Of a stretch of DNA of 64,000 nt, positions 37,950 to 51,600 are shown piece after piece (the stretch's first letter is position 1; each line of letters opens with the position of its first letter). The notes below the pieces were generated by a model. That model searched no databases. It saw nothing but the letters and a program-made list of their open reading frames with translations, and was not told where the DNA came from. The position numbers and the translations under genes are program-made. This stretch comes from Welwitschia mirabilis. Taxonomy: Eukaryota; Gnetophyta; Gnetopsida; Welwitschiales. The stretch is taken from contig JBOZIK010000001.1 of assembly GCA_051453625.1 (NCBI GenBank), forward strand, positions 284,883 to 348,882. Direction: 5' to 3'.

Positions 37950-38670
37950 TATACTCTTACGAGTAACCAAAAAGATATTAATACATGAGTTACCTTAATG
38001 TTCTAAAATTTGGAAAACATATCATTTCATTCAGAATAAAGAAGATGTTATATGAAATAAAAGTAACACTTATATCATAGTACCAAAAAATTAATGAATT
38101 TCGTCACTTAGAATTCACAAAATATAGTTCATATTCATATGAACTAAACTCCATGAAACTTATTAAAAAGCAGTAATATACTATATGTAGATGATATAAT
38201 AATCATACAAAATTAAGGACACTCTTAGTTGGAAGTTTGAAATATTAGATTTGGAATTCTTGGATTACTTCTTTTATTTTCCAATTGATAAAATAAATTA
38301 TCAAATAGTAATACATCAATTTTAACATATCATGAAAATTATAGAAGTCTAATTACTTGAAGATTGTAGAAGAAGAAATATCCCTATGAAACCCATAACA
38401 TAATTCAAAACTAAGGAAGNNNNNNNNNNNNNNNNNNNNNNNNNNNNNNNNNNNNNNNNNNNNTTGATATTACATTTTATCTAGAGTCATGTATAAACCT
38501 AAAAACCCTCAATAAAATTAGCAATTAATATGCTTAAGTGCATTTTTTTAACCATGAAACATGGATATATCTTTGCAAGGAATAAGAAGGATTTAATTGG
38601 TTATACAAATGTAGCTTGGATATGATCTAAAATTCCTACTTTAACTATAACATTCTTAATAGAATTAAAG
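37950..38670 (+). mobile_element. Ty1/copia RT-RNase H fragment
   Basis: Plus-strand frames read copia RT: LYVDDIIII with the catalytic YVDD at 38184-38195, then FEILDLEFLDYF and a segment resembling the CK.I.TPM region up to the 44-N gap at 38420-38463. After the gap an RNase H-like piece reads GYIFARNKKDLIGYTNVAW at about 38563-38620. It ends directly at the LTR starting at 38671, which serves as its 3' LTR. gag, protease and integrase are not seen upstream, where a LINE sits instead. Confidence 0.75.
38420..38463. other. assembly gap, 44 N
   Basis: Short unresolved stretch within the copia RT region. Confidence 0.99.
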
Positions 38671-39117
38671 TTTTACTATTGGCAAGTTAACTTAATTAAC
38701 TTAGTAGTTATTAACTTGAATAACAAAACATGAAAAGGCATGTTTCATTCCACAATAAAAAGACATGACTCCTCTTTCTTAGTAAAAATACAATATAGAC
38801 AAAAGACATTTATTTCAAAATATGAACTTAGATACTAAATATTTAATTGAATCAGAGCAAAGTATGAAGGAATACTTAAAGTTATATAAGCCTAAGCCTA
38901 AGACTTAGGCATGTGATTCATTCATGAACCACCTACCTAAAAATGGCATGATAGTATCTACTGTTCTCTTATATTCCTCTTATGATGAAACATCTAGTTT
39001 TTATTAGTGTTTGGTTATCAATTATTAATTATTAAATAATATTTTAAATACATTAAAGAGTTTACTATTTATTCCACTATTCATAAAGAAATCAATCTTT
39101 TGCCCTTACTTCCAACA
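38671..39117 (+). repeat. LTR of the copia element (left)
   Basis: 447 bp ending in CCAACA. It matches the right LTR, for example AAACATGAAAAGGCATGTTTC against AAACATAAAAAGACATGTTTC, and the TAAG.CTAAG.CTTAGG block near 38.9 kb. The start is inferred from the right LTR, since the expected TG reads TT. Confidence 0.8.
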
Positions 39118-39128
39118 TGGTATCAGAG
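39118..39128 (+). other. primer-binding site (initiator-Met tRNA)
   Basis: TGGTATCAGAG directly abuts the LTR end. This undamaged motif fixes the element's orientation. Confidence 0.9.
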
Positions 39129-41046
39129 GTAATGGTTCTATCCTAAAACATAACACATATCAACAGTAAAGTTTCCTAATAAAATCCTAAATGTAAAGAT
39201 GTGATAAGCATTTATGAAATTAACAATGTGAAAAAATTTATTTGTTTTGTTAATTAATAATAGTAATTAATTTTAGTTATAGTGGAATTTATGATTTAAA
39301 TCAACATCGTAAAAATTCATATAAATTTGGAAAAAAAAAAAAAGAATGAAGTAAGTGAGAACATTTCATTTAATGCTAGGATTTCAAAATCTATAGAACT
39401 TGAAGTAGCTAATCCTAAGAGAAATTAGCTCTTGTAGTGTTTTATGATTCATGTTTTATTAGAATTAGAAAATAACCTCATTGAAAATTAATGCCTTGCA
39501 ATCCTAGTTAATGAAATTAAATAGATAAACTAGAAGCATTAAGATGAATATTAATAATGTGAAAAAGATTTTTCTAGCTATAAAATACCAAAATATTATG
39601 AAGCATGAAAGAACAAGAACTAATCCTATATAGAATCCAAATCAATGCAATTTTACATTGTGAAGTAATAAGTCACCCATACTCAAACTAACAAGAGATA
39701 TGAAGTTAGTGAGTTGCAGATGTTCTACGAGCATCTACCAAAACATATATCAGTAAAGCCATGAAGCTAAGAATTCAATATCATTATTGATATAATATTG
39801 TTCTTAGCCTATGAAGATTAGGTTTGCTAACCATAAAAGTATCACACTTGAAGCCTACAATAACATAAAAGTCACACTTTCCTCTATGAAAAAAATTAAT
39901 ATTTTCTTTCTTCATCAAAAAATATGAAGACTTGATTTTTTCATTCTTACTTCTCAAAACACTCTTGAAGAAATAGTATTAACATCATCTCACCTATATC
40001 TTTTTTAAAATAAATAATGTAGATATGTATGAATAAAGTCATATTTTCTAAAAAAACCAATGTAGCATGCTTTATTAGATTTAAGAACAAATATCTTGTC
40101 AAATAAAATAAGGGATGAATTAAATAAGGTTTCTAAAATTGCTTGAAATCCCATGTAGTAAATTTCATTATAATTCAATAAAAAATTAAGGCTAAAGATC
40201 ACGTTTTACCTTTCTTACTATGAAAAAGTTAAAGAGATTAAAGTGCCTATGTTTTTCTATGTTCTACAATGTTTTATTAGGTGTCTGATGAGTAAGTCTT
40301 TTACTATTCACTCTATTTTATTTACATTATATATTTAGTGGCACTATGCTTTGTGATTTCTCTTCATATTCTTTCTCCTTATCTATTTTATATGTCCCTC
40401 AATCATTAAAATGAGTGTGGTCCTAGTAGCAATAGTAGTTTAGAAAAATATGGGTTAGAATTCTTTAAATTAATAAAAGTATATATTAGTATGGTTAAAG
40501 TGTTAGTTAAAATTCATACTTCTCTTAGCTTTAGTTTCACTAGACATAGTAAATCTATCATGCACTATATAGTAAAGGTACCTAAAAACATTAAGAAGGC
40601 TAAGTAGGTTGGCCTTAATTACTTTTGTGAAATTCCCATTCCAAATAATCTTACAAGAAAATGCATTTGTTATTTTAACTAAGGACTTATTCTAATAAAT
40701 AATAATTATGCAAAGAAGCACTAGTTTTAAAAGATATCAGATAAATATAGAGTTGTATTCCCTTGTTCTTCAAAACTTTAGTAAAACAATAAGCACTAGA
40801 GAACTTGAAAAAACAAAAACGAAATTTCCATATGGACAGGACATTTGTTAAATTTGTCTTAATGAATTTTTAAAGTGGATGTAGTACCAATCTAAAGGAA
40901 CCATGAATGCATTCGATATATCTTCATTTTATAAAAGACTTATTGAAATATTTTTGACATAAATCATGTTTCATGCAAAGATGATATCATGTCCATAATG
41001 GAAGTTATATTTGTTTTATCATGCCTTCATAAAGGAGAAGGATTTT

Positions 41047-41058
41047 TTTTTTTTTTTA
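41047..41058 (+). repeat. poly(T) run
   Basis: A homopolymer of T within the copia interior. It may be replication slippage or the tail of an inserted retrotransposon; no adjoining element was identified. Confidence 0.6.
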
Positions 41059-43029
41059 TAAAGCCACAAGGAACTTGATGTACATCTATAAAATTTGAAA
41101 GGCTAGATTAATTTTACATGAAAAGCATTAATTTAATATAATGTAAAGTTGTAATACTTAACAGTTTTACTTAAGCGAACCATATCAAAGAGCATCACGA
41201 AGAATGCACGTCACAAACTAAGATTTTAATTTTAAATATTTCTAATGCCCCAAGTTCTAAACTACTAAAGAATATCATAGGAAATTGTTTTCTTTATCAG
41301 ATATTCTATTGAAGACTTTAATGAAATAATATACAACCTCTTCATAAGAAAAAAGGAAAATCGACGAAGATAAAGAGAAATAAGGGCATCAAAGAACATG
41401 CTTAATATCCTCATAAAAAAATGATGGTTCATTGCTTAGTGAATCAACATTATTCTTCAATGTATTAGAATCTCTTCTATACCACGAAGAGAATGTTCTG
41501 ACAAAATAAATCATTAAAACAATCACTATTATGACTGTTGTCAAAGAAAAGTTCCCTATAAGTGAAATAGAGTCATCAATAGAATAACAAAAAGTTTAAA
41601 ACAAAATCCTAAATACTTCTATTGATGATCCTACTATTACATGTAACCTAAACACATGAAGTTCATGTAAAAACTTGATGTTGACATGTAGTTTTATGAG
41701 TTAAAATAAGACATGATTATTATACTTATGATTATTTTAAAAATATTATTGAGAGTTCTATTCCTTAAGAATTTACAAATAATCCAATAATTTATATCAA
41801 AGTAGTAGAAAGATAAACTAAAAATGGAGATAAAGAAATATTATAAGAATTAGTGCACTCCTTGATTAAATAGCTAATGAAGAGGAGATAATTAAAATTA
41901 ATATAATTTTGGACCTGCTTATTACTAATGAAGTCTAGGAAATTTTGTATTATGCTTATGAACTTAAAATGCTGAAAATAAAGGAGGCCACTAAGAAAAA
42001 CTTCAAGAAGTCAATACAATAGTTCTTCAAAAATAAAATGAAAAACTTTAGAAATAATCAAATAAGATCAGAAAAATAAAACAAATAATTTTAAATTAAA
42101 AATTTTCAAACATTTTAAAAATTCAAAATAAAAATTAATGAAGTGTACAAGTAATAAAAGATAGAATTTACCAAGCTGAATGATGACCACAAGTATTGCA
42201 AAAATATTTGTATGGAGCATAAGCCCAAACTAATTAGCTTAAAGGATAGAAATCATAGATATTTGGAAGACAGAGATAAAAAGGTAAAACCCCTTAATGA
42301 AGCATAAAATATCATTTATAAGCTTTTTTCTCATAATGAATAGTTTAAGAAAAAATACAAAAGCTTAATCTAAAATTAGCTTAAGAAAGTAACATCTCTC
42401 AAGATAGATACTATGAACTAAACATAAGACAGAAAACTAGAGTAGACTATCAGTGAAGCTTTTATCAATGCTAAAAGTGAAGAAGACCTAGAAGTCAAAG
42501 TTGAAAGATTCTTTAAATCTTACATGTAATTTTGTTGTATTAACAGACAATAATTTTTCCTTGTAATTATTCCTTTTTTTGGTTGAAGTAATGAAAAGGT
42601 AAAAGTTGTATGAAGTATTTGTGTTTGTTTTTAATAACTTTATACAAGGGATAAAACAAACTCTAATATTAAATAAATACTTAAAAATAAAAAGGTTATC
42701 CTTCAAAAAGAAAATAATACTAATTGTTAAAAGAATTATTTATTAGTTTAGATGAAACAAATTTGGGTATAATATTAAACCAATATAAAGGAATAAAAAG
42801 GCTAGCCACCAAAATAAAATAGCTTATAAAATAGTGCACTTAAAAAACTAGAAGTGAGAAAGTTTTAAATGTTACTATCTTACTAAATTTCTCAAATAGA
42901 ACCTAAAGATAAAATTGCTTTAGAGATGATGAATATAATGAAGAAAAATAAATTAAGAAAAGTGAAGATGAAATAAATTCAAAAATCCAAAATAAGTCTA
43001 AGTGAAACTATGATAAAATTAAAAGGAAG

Positions 43030-43456
43030 TGTTATAAAGATAACTAAACTCACTTAACAATTATAAACTTAGTTAACTAAACATAAAAAGACATGTTTCA
43101 TTTTACAACTGAAAGATGCAAACCTGCCTATTTGATAAAACACAATCCAGATGAAGAACTTTTATTTCAAAAGATGAACTAGTATAAAAAAAATTTCATT
43201 AAGTTAAAACAAAGTGTAACAAAATGCTTGAAGTTACAAAGTCCTAAGTCTAAGATTTAGGTAGGTGGTTGATAGTTAAACCACTTGTTTAAAAATACAA
43301 TAATGTTATTAAATGTTACTTTTATGTTTTTTGTGATAAAATAACTATTCATAATCATATTTAATGATTAATTATTAATAATAATTTAAATAAATTAAAA
43401 ATCTTTATTCCTTTATCATTTCTTCTATTATTCAGATTTCACACTTATTTCCAATA
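43030..43456 (+). repeat. LTR of the copia element (right)
   Basis: 427 bp, starting TGTTATAAAGATAAC after AAAAGGAAG and ending CCAATA, where the left LTR has CCAACA. Confidence 0.78.
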
Positions 43457-46400
43457 GTATACCATTTATTAAACTAACTAAAAGCAAAAAACTAAAATAT
43501 TATTCTCCACTGAATCATAATATGTAATAATAGCCCCACTTAGCATGAAACTAAAGTGGCTAATGAATTTTTAAGAATATTTTTAAGGGGTGAAAACCAA
43601 TTATCATTATGTCTAATAATCAAAGTATCATAAACTAATCAAGAATCATATGTTTTATTAGATAATAAACACTTTAACATAACATATTCTTATATCAAAT
43701 AGTTATAGATAGAAGGATTTCTTAAATGAAAATATATAAGTTCCAAAGAATAACATGAAAATAATTTAATCAAAGGTCTTTTCAAAATAAAAATCCTTCA
43801 TTTTTAAATGCACTAAAATTTATACTCATAAACCTAGTTTCTGGAAAAAAACCATTACATTAGAGAAAAATCAAGCCAATGGATTAAGAGAGAGTATTAG
43901 ATGGTACCAACCCAATGAGTTATAAGTGAAGCCTAAAGATCCTCATCCATAGATCTAATTTAATTAAAATCACTTATTCTTCAATTAATTCATTAAAGCA
44001 GAATGATTTTCTAAATTTTTATCCATCACTCTTAGTATTCAATGTAAAATGTTAACATTTTCAAATTTTATACAACATTTGAAACAATGATTATTCCATA
44101 CTTCCAATTATTTTTCATGCTTCTATATTTCTACCACTTCAAATTCTTTTACTATGTAAAATACTTGGAACTTACAAATTTAATAAAATGCAAGGGACCA
44201 GTGCTATGCAAAACCTAAAAAATTCCTTTAATAGTTTGAATATTTGGTTATATTCATTTATTAGAATGTGGGTAGATTTTTTTTCCTTTATTTTTCTCTA
44301 ATAGGATGAAAAATGTTAAGGAGGATATATGAACCATTTTCATCCATAACATCCTTATATTTAATTATGATTTTTAATTTTAGTAGTCTAATCTATGTTA
44401 AAATTAATCTATAGTAATCCTTAATTAGTATTTATGATAGGATTCTAGGGTACTGTCTACATGATTTCTGAAAGTATCCATGTAACACCCTAGTATTTTT
44501 AATAAATTAATATTTTGTTTACTTTATATTTATTATGTAGACAAGAATTATTAACTATCAAATGATGTAATGGATAGACAAATATGAATTATATGTTTAT
44601 GTTTATTTTAATTCATTAATGAAATCCTAATATTTGTATGCATATGTTGTTGAGTATAATATACTCTTCAATTTATGAAATATAATAAGAATAATACTTG
44701 CATATGTACTAATATGTTGCAAAGACGTAAAATATATCATGAACAAGAACCAGATATGTAAATGAGATATAAAATATGAATGAAATCCATTTACATGAAT
44801 CATATTTTATCATACAAAAGTATGAACAAAATATATCATAGATGGGATTTAGAAATAGGGATCAGATCAAGTTATGTAAAACATGATTTACACATGGGTG
44901 TTAATCAAATAGGAATTGAAAGTCTAACAGACATGTAATTATGATGAAAAAGGGAAAGACATGTAGTTTTTGGTATGAATACAAAAGTTAAAGATAAGAA
45001 AATATCCAATATGAAATAAAGTATGATTTGATCTAAAGTAAATAAATTATAAAGGACTAAATAATCTCTTCTAAAGCAATGTTTGTAATAACTTGATAAG
45101 AAATGTTACAGTAAGGGCATGAATCCTTAATTATTTTCTTAAATAATAATACACTTATTTCCCTTTTAACATGATTTTTGAAGAATTATAAAGGCCCTAT
45201 GTGGCTTGAGCTTCCTTATTACTCTAGATACTTCCTACAATCTTAGGATTATTAGGAAGTGTAAAGATGACAAAAGGAATGAATAAGTATATTTAGAACT
45301 TTATTCAAATGTTTTATTTTAAATATTAATTATGTGCTCCTTTTGAGTATCATGAAATACTAAAAGCTAAATGTTTATGGAGAGAACAAAGAAATATACT
45401 ACTTGAGTCAATTGAGTGAATAAAAGTAATAACTTACTATCTCTAGAAGTAGAAAGATCTTCTAATTTAATTCATTGAGAGAACTCATATGAAAATAATA
45501 ATTAGAATAAATGAGTTCACATTCTAAGTATAGAATGATTGCATAAGCCTAAGGATTAATAAAGGATAAAAGAGTATAAGAGAAGATCCAATAATATGCT
45601 TAGCTAAAATTTGAAAAGTTAAACTTAGAATATGGTAAATGTATTAGAACTTAATTGATTCAAGCATATAATTTCTCTAATAAATCAATGAAGATTTAAA
45701 AAAAACATTATCAAATAATAATCATGGATGTAATATAATACAATAAATTATAATTCTCACTTTAAAATATTCATAATGAACATAGATGTCCTTAAAATTA
45801 TTATAAATGATGATTATTATAATGTAAAAGATAAACATATGATCTTAGTTAATTAAGATATATATACAAAGGTTAAAAGTCCAATATAAAGCAATTCATA
45901 AGAAGCTATAAGTTAAATATTAAGACATATAAAATAAAAAGAGGACATAAGCATCAAATTATAAAATAAATCAAGAAGTGTAAATAATGGATGTATAATA
46001 ATCACACAAAGATCATGATATGTTATTAAAGTATTAAAAATTAAAAAAATGTAAAATCAAAGGAAACCAAAAAGGAGTCAAATGCATGCACATAAAATTA
46101 AAATAAGACTTGCTTAGAATGTATCCACCATTAATTATTAATACTTTTAAATTTAAATAAATTTAGAAATGAAATTCTTTGTGTTATGAATTTACTTGTT
46201 AATAATCTAAAGTGCTAGCATATTAAATTTCTTTTATAATATGATCTACTTATCTATTAGAGTTTTTCCATCTTTTAAATTCTTTATTTTTTTAACCTAG
46301 GATAAAATCCTATAGAAGAACATATAATGTCAAAATTTCCATAGTGGTTACTGTAACTTGGAATGTAATAATGTGTTTTGTATATTTTACTTTGTACAAT

Positions 46401-46865
46401 TCCAAGTTGAAAAACTTCTCATAATGATTTTGTGACTTCAAAGAACAATGTGTTTTTCTTCTATTTCTTTAAAGGACTTAAATTTATCAAAATTTTCATA
46501 CTAATTTCATTAAAAAAATAAAGTTCATGATATTCTTTAATACATGATTTAACTATAAAGAAATAATGGAAGAGTCATCCCAAAATACCTTATGATAAAT
46601 CTAGATGAAACTATGGAATTTTAATTATGGTAATTTAGGTATTAAGATTTCTCCTCCTTTAAAAAACAATCATTTAAAAGGAATTTTTTAAACTTAATAT
46701 TAAACTTGATGTATTAGATTTAGTAGAAAATATTTTTTTAGTAAAAAGAATTTTGGATCATTAAACATAGAGGGGAGTAATGAATAACTTCCAAATTAAA
46801 AATCATACTATAAATAAAAATTAATAGTAACCAAAAATTAAAAGATGCAAAACAAAAGAATTTAA
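43457..46865. other. AT-rich tract without recognised genes
   Basis: No coding domain recognised. TGTAACACCCTAG at about 44482 resembles the start of some gypsy LTRs, but I found no partner copy. Confidence 0.5.
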
Positions 46866-47940
46866 CTCCTGACTATGGTGGGCACTACCTTCTACGTTCT
46901 AAGGGAAGGCCTATTGGCCTTACTCTAAAGGCCTTTGTTCTTGGGCTTTGACTGAGGGTTCTTCTTGAACTTCATTTTCCTGCATTAGGGGTAGAATTAC
47001 TTTCTTTGCTTGAACTTCCTAGGGCGAAATCACCCCTCTCTTAAAATGAGGGGTTTCTGGCTCAGTATCCCTCTTAGATTGGGAAACCTTATTAGGCTTG
47101 GGCCTTTTCTTCTTTTTACCCTTAGGAGACATATCCTTAAAAGTCCTTTGCTGAGGAGGAGGAGGAGGAGGGCTAACCTCCCTTATTCTCAGATCCTTTA
47201 AAGATCTCCAAATGACCATGATAAGGCCTAAATGTGTCACAGAATTTTTCCATTGTAAAGCCTAAATGAAAAAGTAAGGAACATTAGCTTAATACCCTAG
47301 GTTGAAGGCCTTGATAAAGGAAAAATATAGCCCTGATAGTTTCAAACAATATCTGGTATAAATAAAGTAGCAGTCAATCATCTCAGCCCTTAAGCCCCAT
47401 AAGAGCGGAAGTACCTTGCAATTAATATGATTACCAGAAAGCTTTGGGATGCCTTCTAAGAAGAAATGGACCTTCTACTACCCTCAGGGATTCTTTCCCT
47501 TATTATAGGAATGCCCAATAGGTGAGAAATGGATTATTCTATAATATTAATTGAAATTCTTCTTAATGTGGTTCCTTATCCTTTCCATCTTCTATAAAAT
47601 GAAGCGATATCGATCTCAAGTGCTTTTTTTAGCTTGTGTAAGAGAGCTTTTCATCCTATGGCCTGCACCTTATCCCATAATGTAGGGCACCCTTCGAACA
47701 AGCTTGGGTCTAATGGCTCAATTATTGGAGTAGCCTCCATAGATGCCTTGATTTACAAATGGTACCATTTAATATTTCTAGCATTGTTTATAGGAAATGG
47801 AAGGGGGTATTATTGAATATCACTTCATTATGGGTATGTCAGATCTGCCATCATGTCAAGTGTATATCATCTTTTTTGCACATCTCAGATATGTTCCAAC
47901 TGTTGTAATAATTACTCATAACTCTTATTAATTCAGTACT
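46866..47940 (-). pseudogene. degenerate gag-like / plant-transposon-type protein fragment
   Basis: This block is richer in G+C than its flanks. Minus-strand frames read CPTLWDKVQAIG near 47.69 kb, then KALLHKLKKH, and a C-terminal low-complexity tail at 47019-47200 with six prolines (SPPPPPPQQ) followed by PKGKKKKRPKPNK. Stops and frameshifts interrupt it. The pattern recalls the poorly described gag-like proteins annotated as putative plant transposon proteins; this is recall, not a search. The proline run comes from a GGA/GAG trinucleotide repeat at about 47153-47171. It lies beyond a 662-N gap from the LINE, so their relation is unknown. Confidence 0.35.
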
Positions 47941-47992
47941 CCATCTACATTGATGAAGAATGTGTTAAGCATTTTCTTAATGAGATTAGCAT

Positions 47993-48654
47993 NNNNNNNN
48001 NNNNNNNNNNNNNNNNNNNNNNNNNNNNNNNNNNNNNNNNNNNNNNNNNNNNNNNNNNNNNNNNNNNNNNNNNNNNNNNNNNNNNNNNNNNNNNNNNNNN
48101 NNNNNNNNNNNNNNNNNNNNNNNNNNNNNNNNNNNNNNNNNNNNNNNNNNNNNNNNNNNNNNNNNNNNNNNNNNNNNNNNNNNNNNNNNNNNNNNNNNNN
48201 NNNNNNNNNNNNNNNNNNNNNNNNNNNNNNNNNNNNNNNNNNNNNNNNNNNNNNNNNNNNNNNNNNNNNNNNNNNNNNNNNNNNNNNNNNNNNNNNNNNN
48301 NNNNNNNNNNNNNNNNNNNNNNNNNNNNNNNNNNNNNNNNNNNNNNNNNNNNNNNNNNNNNNNNNNNNNNNNNNNNNNNNNNNNNNNNNNNNNNNNNNNN
48401 NNNNNNNNNNNNNNNNNNNNNNNNNNNNNNNNNNNNNNNNNNNNNNNNNNNNNNNNNNNNNNNNNNNNNNNNNNNNNNNNNNNNNNNNNNNNNNNNNNNN
48501 NNNNNNNNNNNNNNNNNNNNNNNNNNNNNNNNNNNNNNNNNNNNNNNNNNNNNNNNNNNNNNNNNNNNNNNNNNNNNNNNNNNNNNNNNNNNNNNNNNNN
48601 NNNNNNNNNNNNNNNNNNNNNNNNNNNNNNNNNNNNNNNNNNNNNNNNNNNNNN
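47993..48654. other. assembly gap, 662 N
   Basis: Unresolved bases between the LINE 3' side and the gag-like fragment. Open frames across it are artefacts. Confidence 0.99.
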
Positions 48655-51600
48655 TAGATGTCATGTTTGAGTAGTTGATCCCATGTGAGAATTCAGTTGT
48701 GACCCTTCAGCCAATTGAAGATCTTAATTTTATTTGGAATTTGCCCCCTTAAAAGAATTTTGTAAGCCTCATTTTTCCCATATTTTGTAAGGAGTATCAT
48801 TTTAATTGTATCATCATTGCAAATGTTTAGTTTCATCAAGTTTCTTCTCATATACAGAGGTGTTTTTAAAGGTAGGACTCCCCTTCTCTCATGCTTTAAG
48901 TTGAGTACTTATGGTTAATAAGATTTCTCTAAGGTTAATCACCCTTAGATAGTCTTTTAAGAACTTTCTGTGCATCAGTCAGAAGACAATCCTCTAGCCT
49001 ATGCACTCCCTAACCTCGTGCCTCTCTTAGATGAGCAATAAGCTTCCATTTATAAAGGTTAATGTATTTTTTATCTTTACTTTCTAACTACATGAAGTTC
49101 TTTAGAGTTCTGTTAATTTTTTTTAATTATGAATTTTGGGTTGAGAGGGGTTATAACAAAGGCAATGTACCTGAAACAAAATATCAGATAAGTATTTACT
49201 AGGATGATTTTTTCTTTAAAGGAAAGGAATTTATTCTGCTAGGCATTGCATTTCCTCTTTATTGATTCCAAGATGAAGTTTCAAGTTAGGATCTTGTACC
49301 AATTCCGAAGAGAGATTCCAAGGTAGATTTCCTTAGAATTCTGGTGATTTCGCTCCTTCTAGTAATGTTTTAGTCCATAATGTAAATTCCAGATTTATTA
49401 TAATTAGTTTTAAGTCTCATGGAATCTTCAAAATGATTCATAGATTTCTTGGTAGCTTTAGCTTGTTGACAAGAGGCTTGAGTTATGATGATTATGTCAT
49501 TAGTGTACTGGTTATTAATAAATATTTAGCTTCCTATTTTAATGCTTATAACTCCATTACTTTTAAGAATTCCATGTAAAACATTTAAAACAAATAGAAA
49601 GAGGAATAAAAGGATTCCCTTGCCTTAATTCTTGACCTATTAAAAAGTATTTAGTTTTATAACTATTAACTTCCACTCTGAACTTAGCAGAAGCTTGTAT
49701 ATCTAACCATAAGTTAGTAATGTCTAAATTGAATTTTATTTTTCTAAGAATACAACCTAAATCTTGTCAGCTAATAGATTCATAGGCCATTATGATATCT
49801 AGTTTAGTAATGAGTAAAGGAAATATATGTTTTTTAATAGAATAAATAATTTCATGAGTTAGGAGAATTTGGTCTTGAATGTACTTAGATCGGATGAAGT
49901 CAGATTGGTTCTCGGAAACTACCTTGGGGAGTAGGGTAATGATATATCCCACCATTATTTTTGTGAAGATCCTATATGGAACATTACAAATACCTAGTAG
50001 TTTATATCCTTCTAGTTTACTAGCATCTCATTTTTTGGGAATGAGGACAACCTTGGTTCTATTCATTTCCCTAGGGATGCATTTATTGTTAAAGATATCT
50101 TGTATTACATCATGAAGGTTGTCTCCCATAAAAGAGAAATAGGTCCTAAATAGTTTGATTAGGCAACTGTCTAGCCTTGGTTCTCTATTATTCTTCATTA
50201 ATTTCAAAGCTGGCTAAACTTCTTCTCTAACTAGAGGTTTAGTTAAATGAGCATTATCCTCATTAGAAATTCTTCTATCCTTTGAAATAAGGTTGAGAAT
50301 GATATATTTCCACTCCTATGTTTTCTTAAGGTGGATTTATATTTCCTTGGCTATTTTCTCTTCATTTTAATAGTCTATTTCCTGATGGTAAGCCTTCTGA
50401 TTCAGTTATCTACTCAATGTTGGTTAGTGTACTAAAAGAAGAATTTGGTATCTATCCCCCTCTTTGAGCCACTTAATCTTAGTTATTTTCCTCTAATAAT
50501 TTTCCTCATATACATTTATTTCTTAAAATTCCATGAGGCATTTGTATTTCCTATTATGAAAGAAGTTCTGATTTTCTTCCTCTTCTTACTCAGCTTGAAT
50601 TTTTTTATAACTCTTCCTTCAGCTTGTTTTTCGATTCAAATCTCTGCTTATCCTTTTTCCTTCAATCCTTAATGTGTGAGTTAAGGGTATTTAAGCCTAT
50701 GTAGAGAAATGTAAGAGGGTAAGTGTTATTATACTAATTTTAGATCTTCTCAATTATTATTCTAGTCTCTTTCTTCATATTTGAAATAAGGCTCTAGGGG
50801 CATTATTATCCATATTTTATATTTAACTGATTGATGATCTGAGGCCATTTTATTCAGACCCCATGCTTCGATTGGTATCTTAGCTATGTTCTTTCAAGTA
50901 AGGATTTGGTCTATTCTAGACATTATCTGGTTGTCTCTTATTCTTCTATTGGACTAGGTGTATTTATATCCTATAAGTGATACATTCAAGAGGATATTTT
51001 TCATCATAAAATCTCTAAGAATTGCTAACCCCCTACTATTCTAGTTTTTGTCGTTTGTTTCTCCCAATGGTGTAGGCATTAATTAAAATTTCCCACTAGT
51101 AATCATTTGGCCTTGTCCATTACTATCCTCTAGAGGTCCTCGAACATGGAGGCTTTGTCTAGATTGTTCTAGAGGATGTAAACATTTGTAATAATCCATC
51201 CTTCTTTCTTTAGATAGACAGTTAAGTGATTTTTACTGCTATTAAGTAGTTCTACTTTCTTATTCATGAGGGTCATAATTCCTCTTGAGTTTACTTGTGC
51301 TGTAGATGTGAGAATGTTTCACTGCTACCAGAAGTTGTCTAATTTCATGCTATCTCACATGTTTGTTTCTTGTAAACAGAATAAATTGATGTTAAATTTT
51401 CTGATCAAATCTCTTAGGATCTTTTCTTATAGTAAAACCCTAGTTCCCTATAATTCTAAGTGATACACTCCATCAAGTTTGTTTTTATCCCTTTCTAAGC
51501 ACTTCTTTGCCTTTTTTCAATGTGTATAGTTGCTTAAGAGCTGCTAGCCACATTATCTATAGTTTTTTTCTCTCAGAATATTCCATTGCTGAGTATTTCC

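Larger units (their letters stand above)
38671..43456 (+). mobile_element. Ty1/copia element with two LTRs and gag only
   Basis: An LTR at 38671-39117 is followed at once by a perfect initiator-Met tRNA primer-binding site (TGGTATCAGAG, 39118-39128), and a matching LTR lies at 43030-43456 after the purine-rich AAAAGGAAG. The 3.9-kb interior has no RT, integrase or protease that I could find. At 41.8-42.5 kb it reads a Lys/Glu/Asn-rich, coiled-coil-like segment (CMEHKPKLISLKDRNHRYLE) like the gag-side region of large copia elements. It looks like a non-autonomous or internally deleted copia element. Confidence 0.75.

Noticed and set aside
39118-39128. Initiator-Met tRNA gene fragment
   Set aside because: Only the 11-nt primer-complementary end is present and it abuts an LTR, so it is a primer-binding site.
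44482-44500. TGTAACACCC string as the start of a gypsy LTR
   Set aside because: No matching second LTR, primer-binding site or polypurine tract was found.
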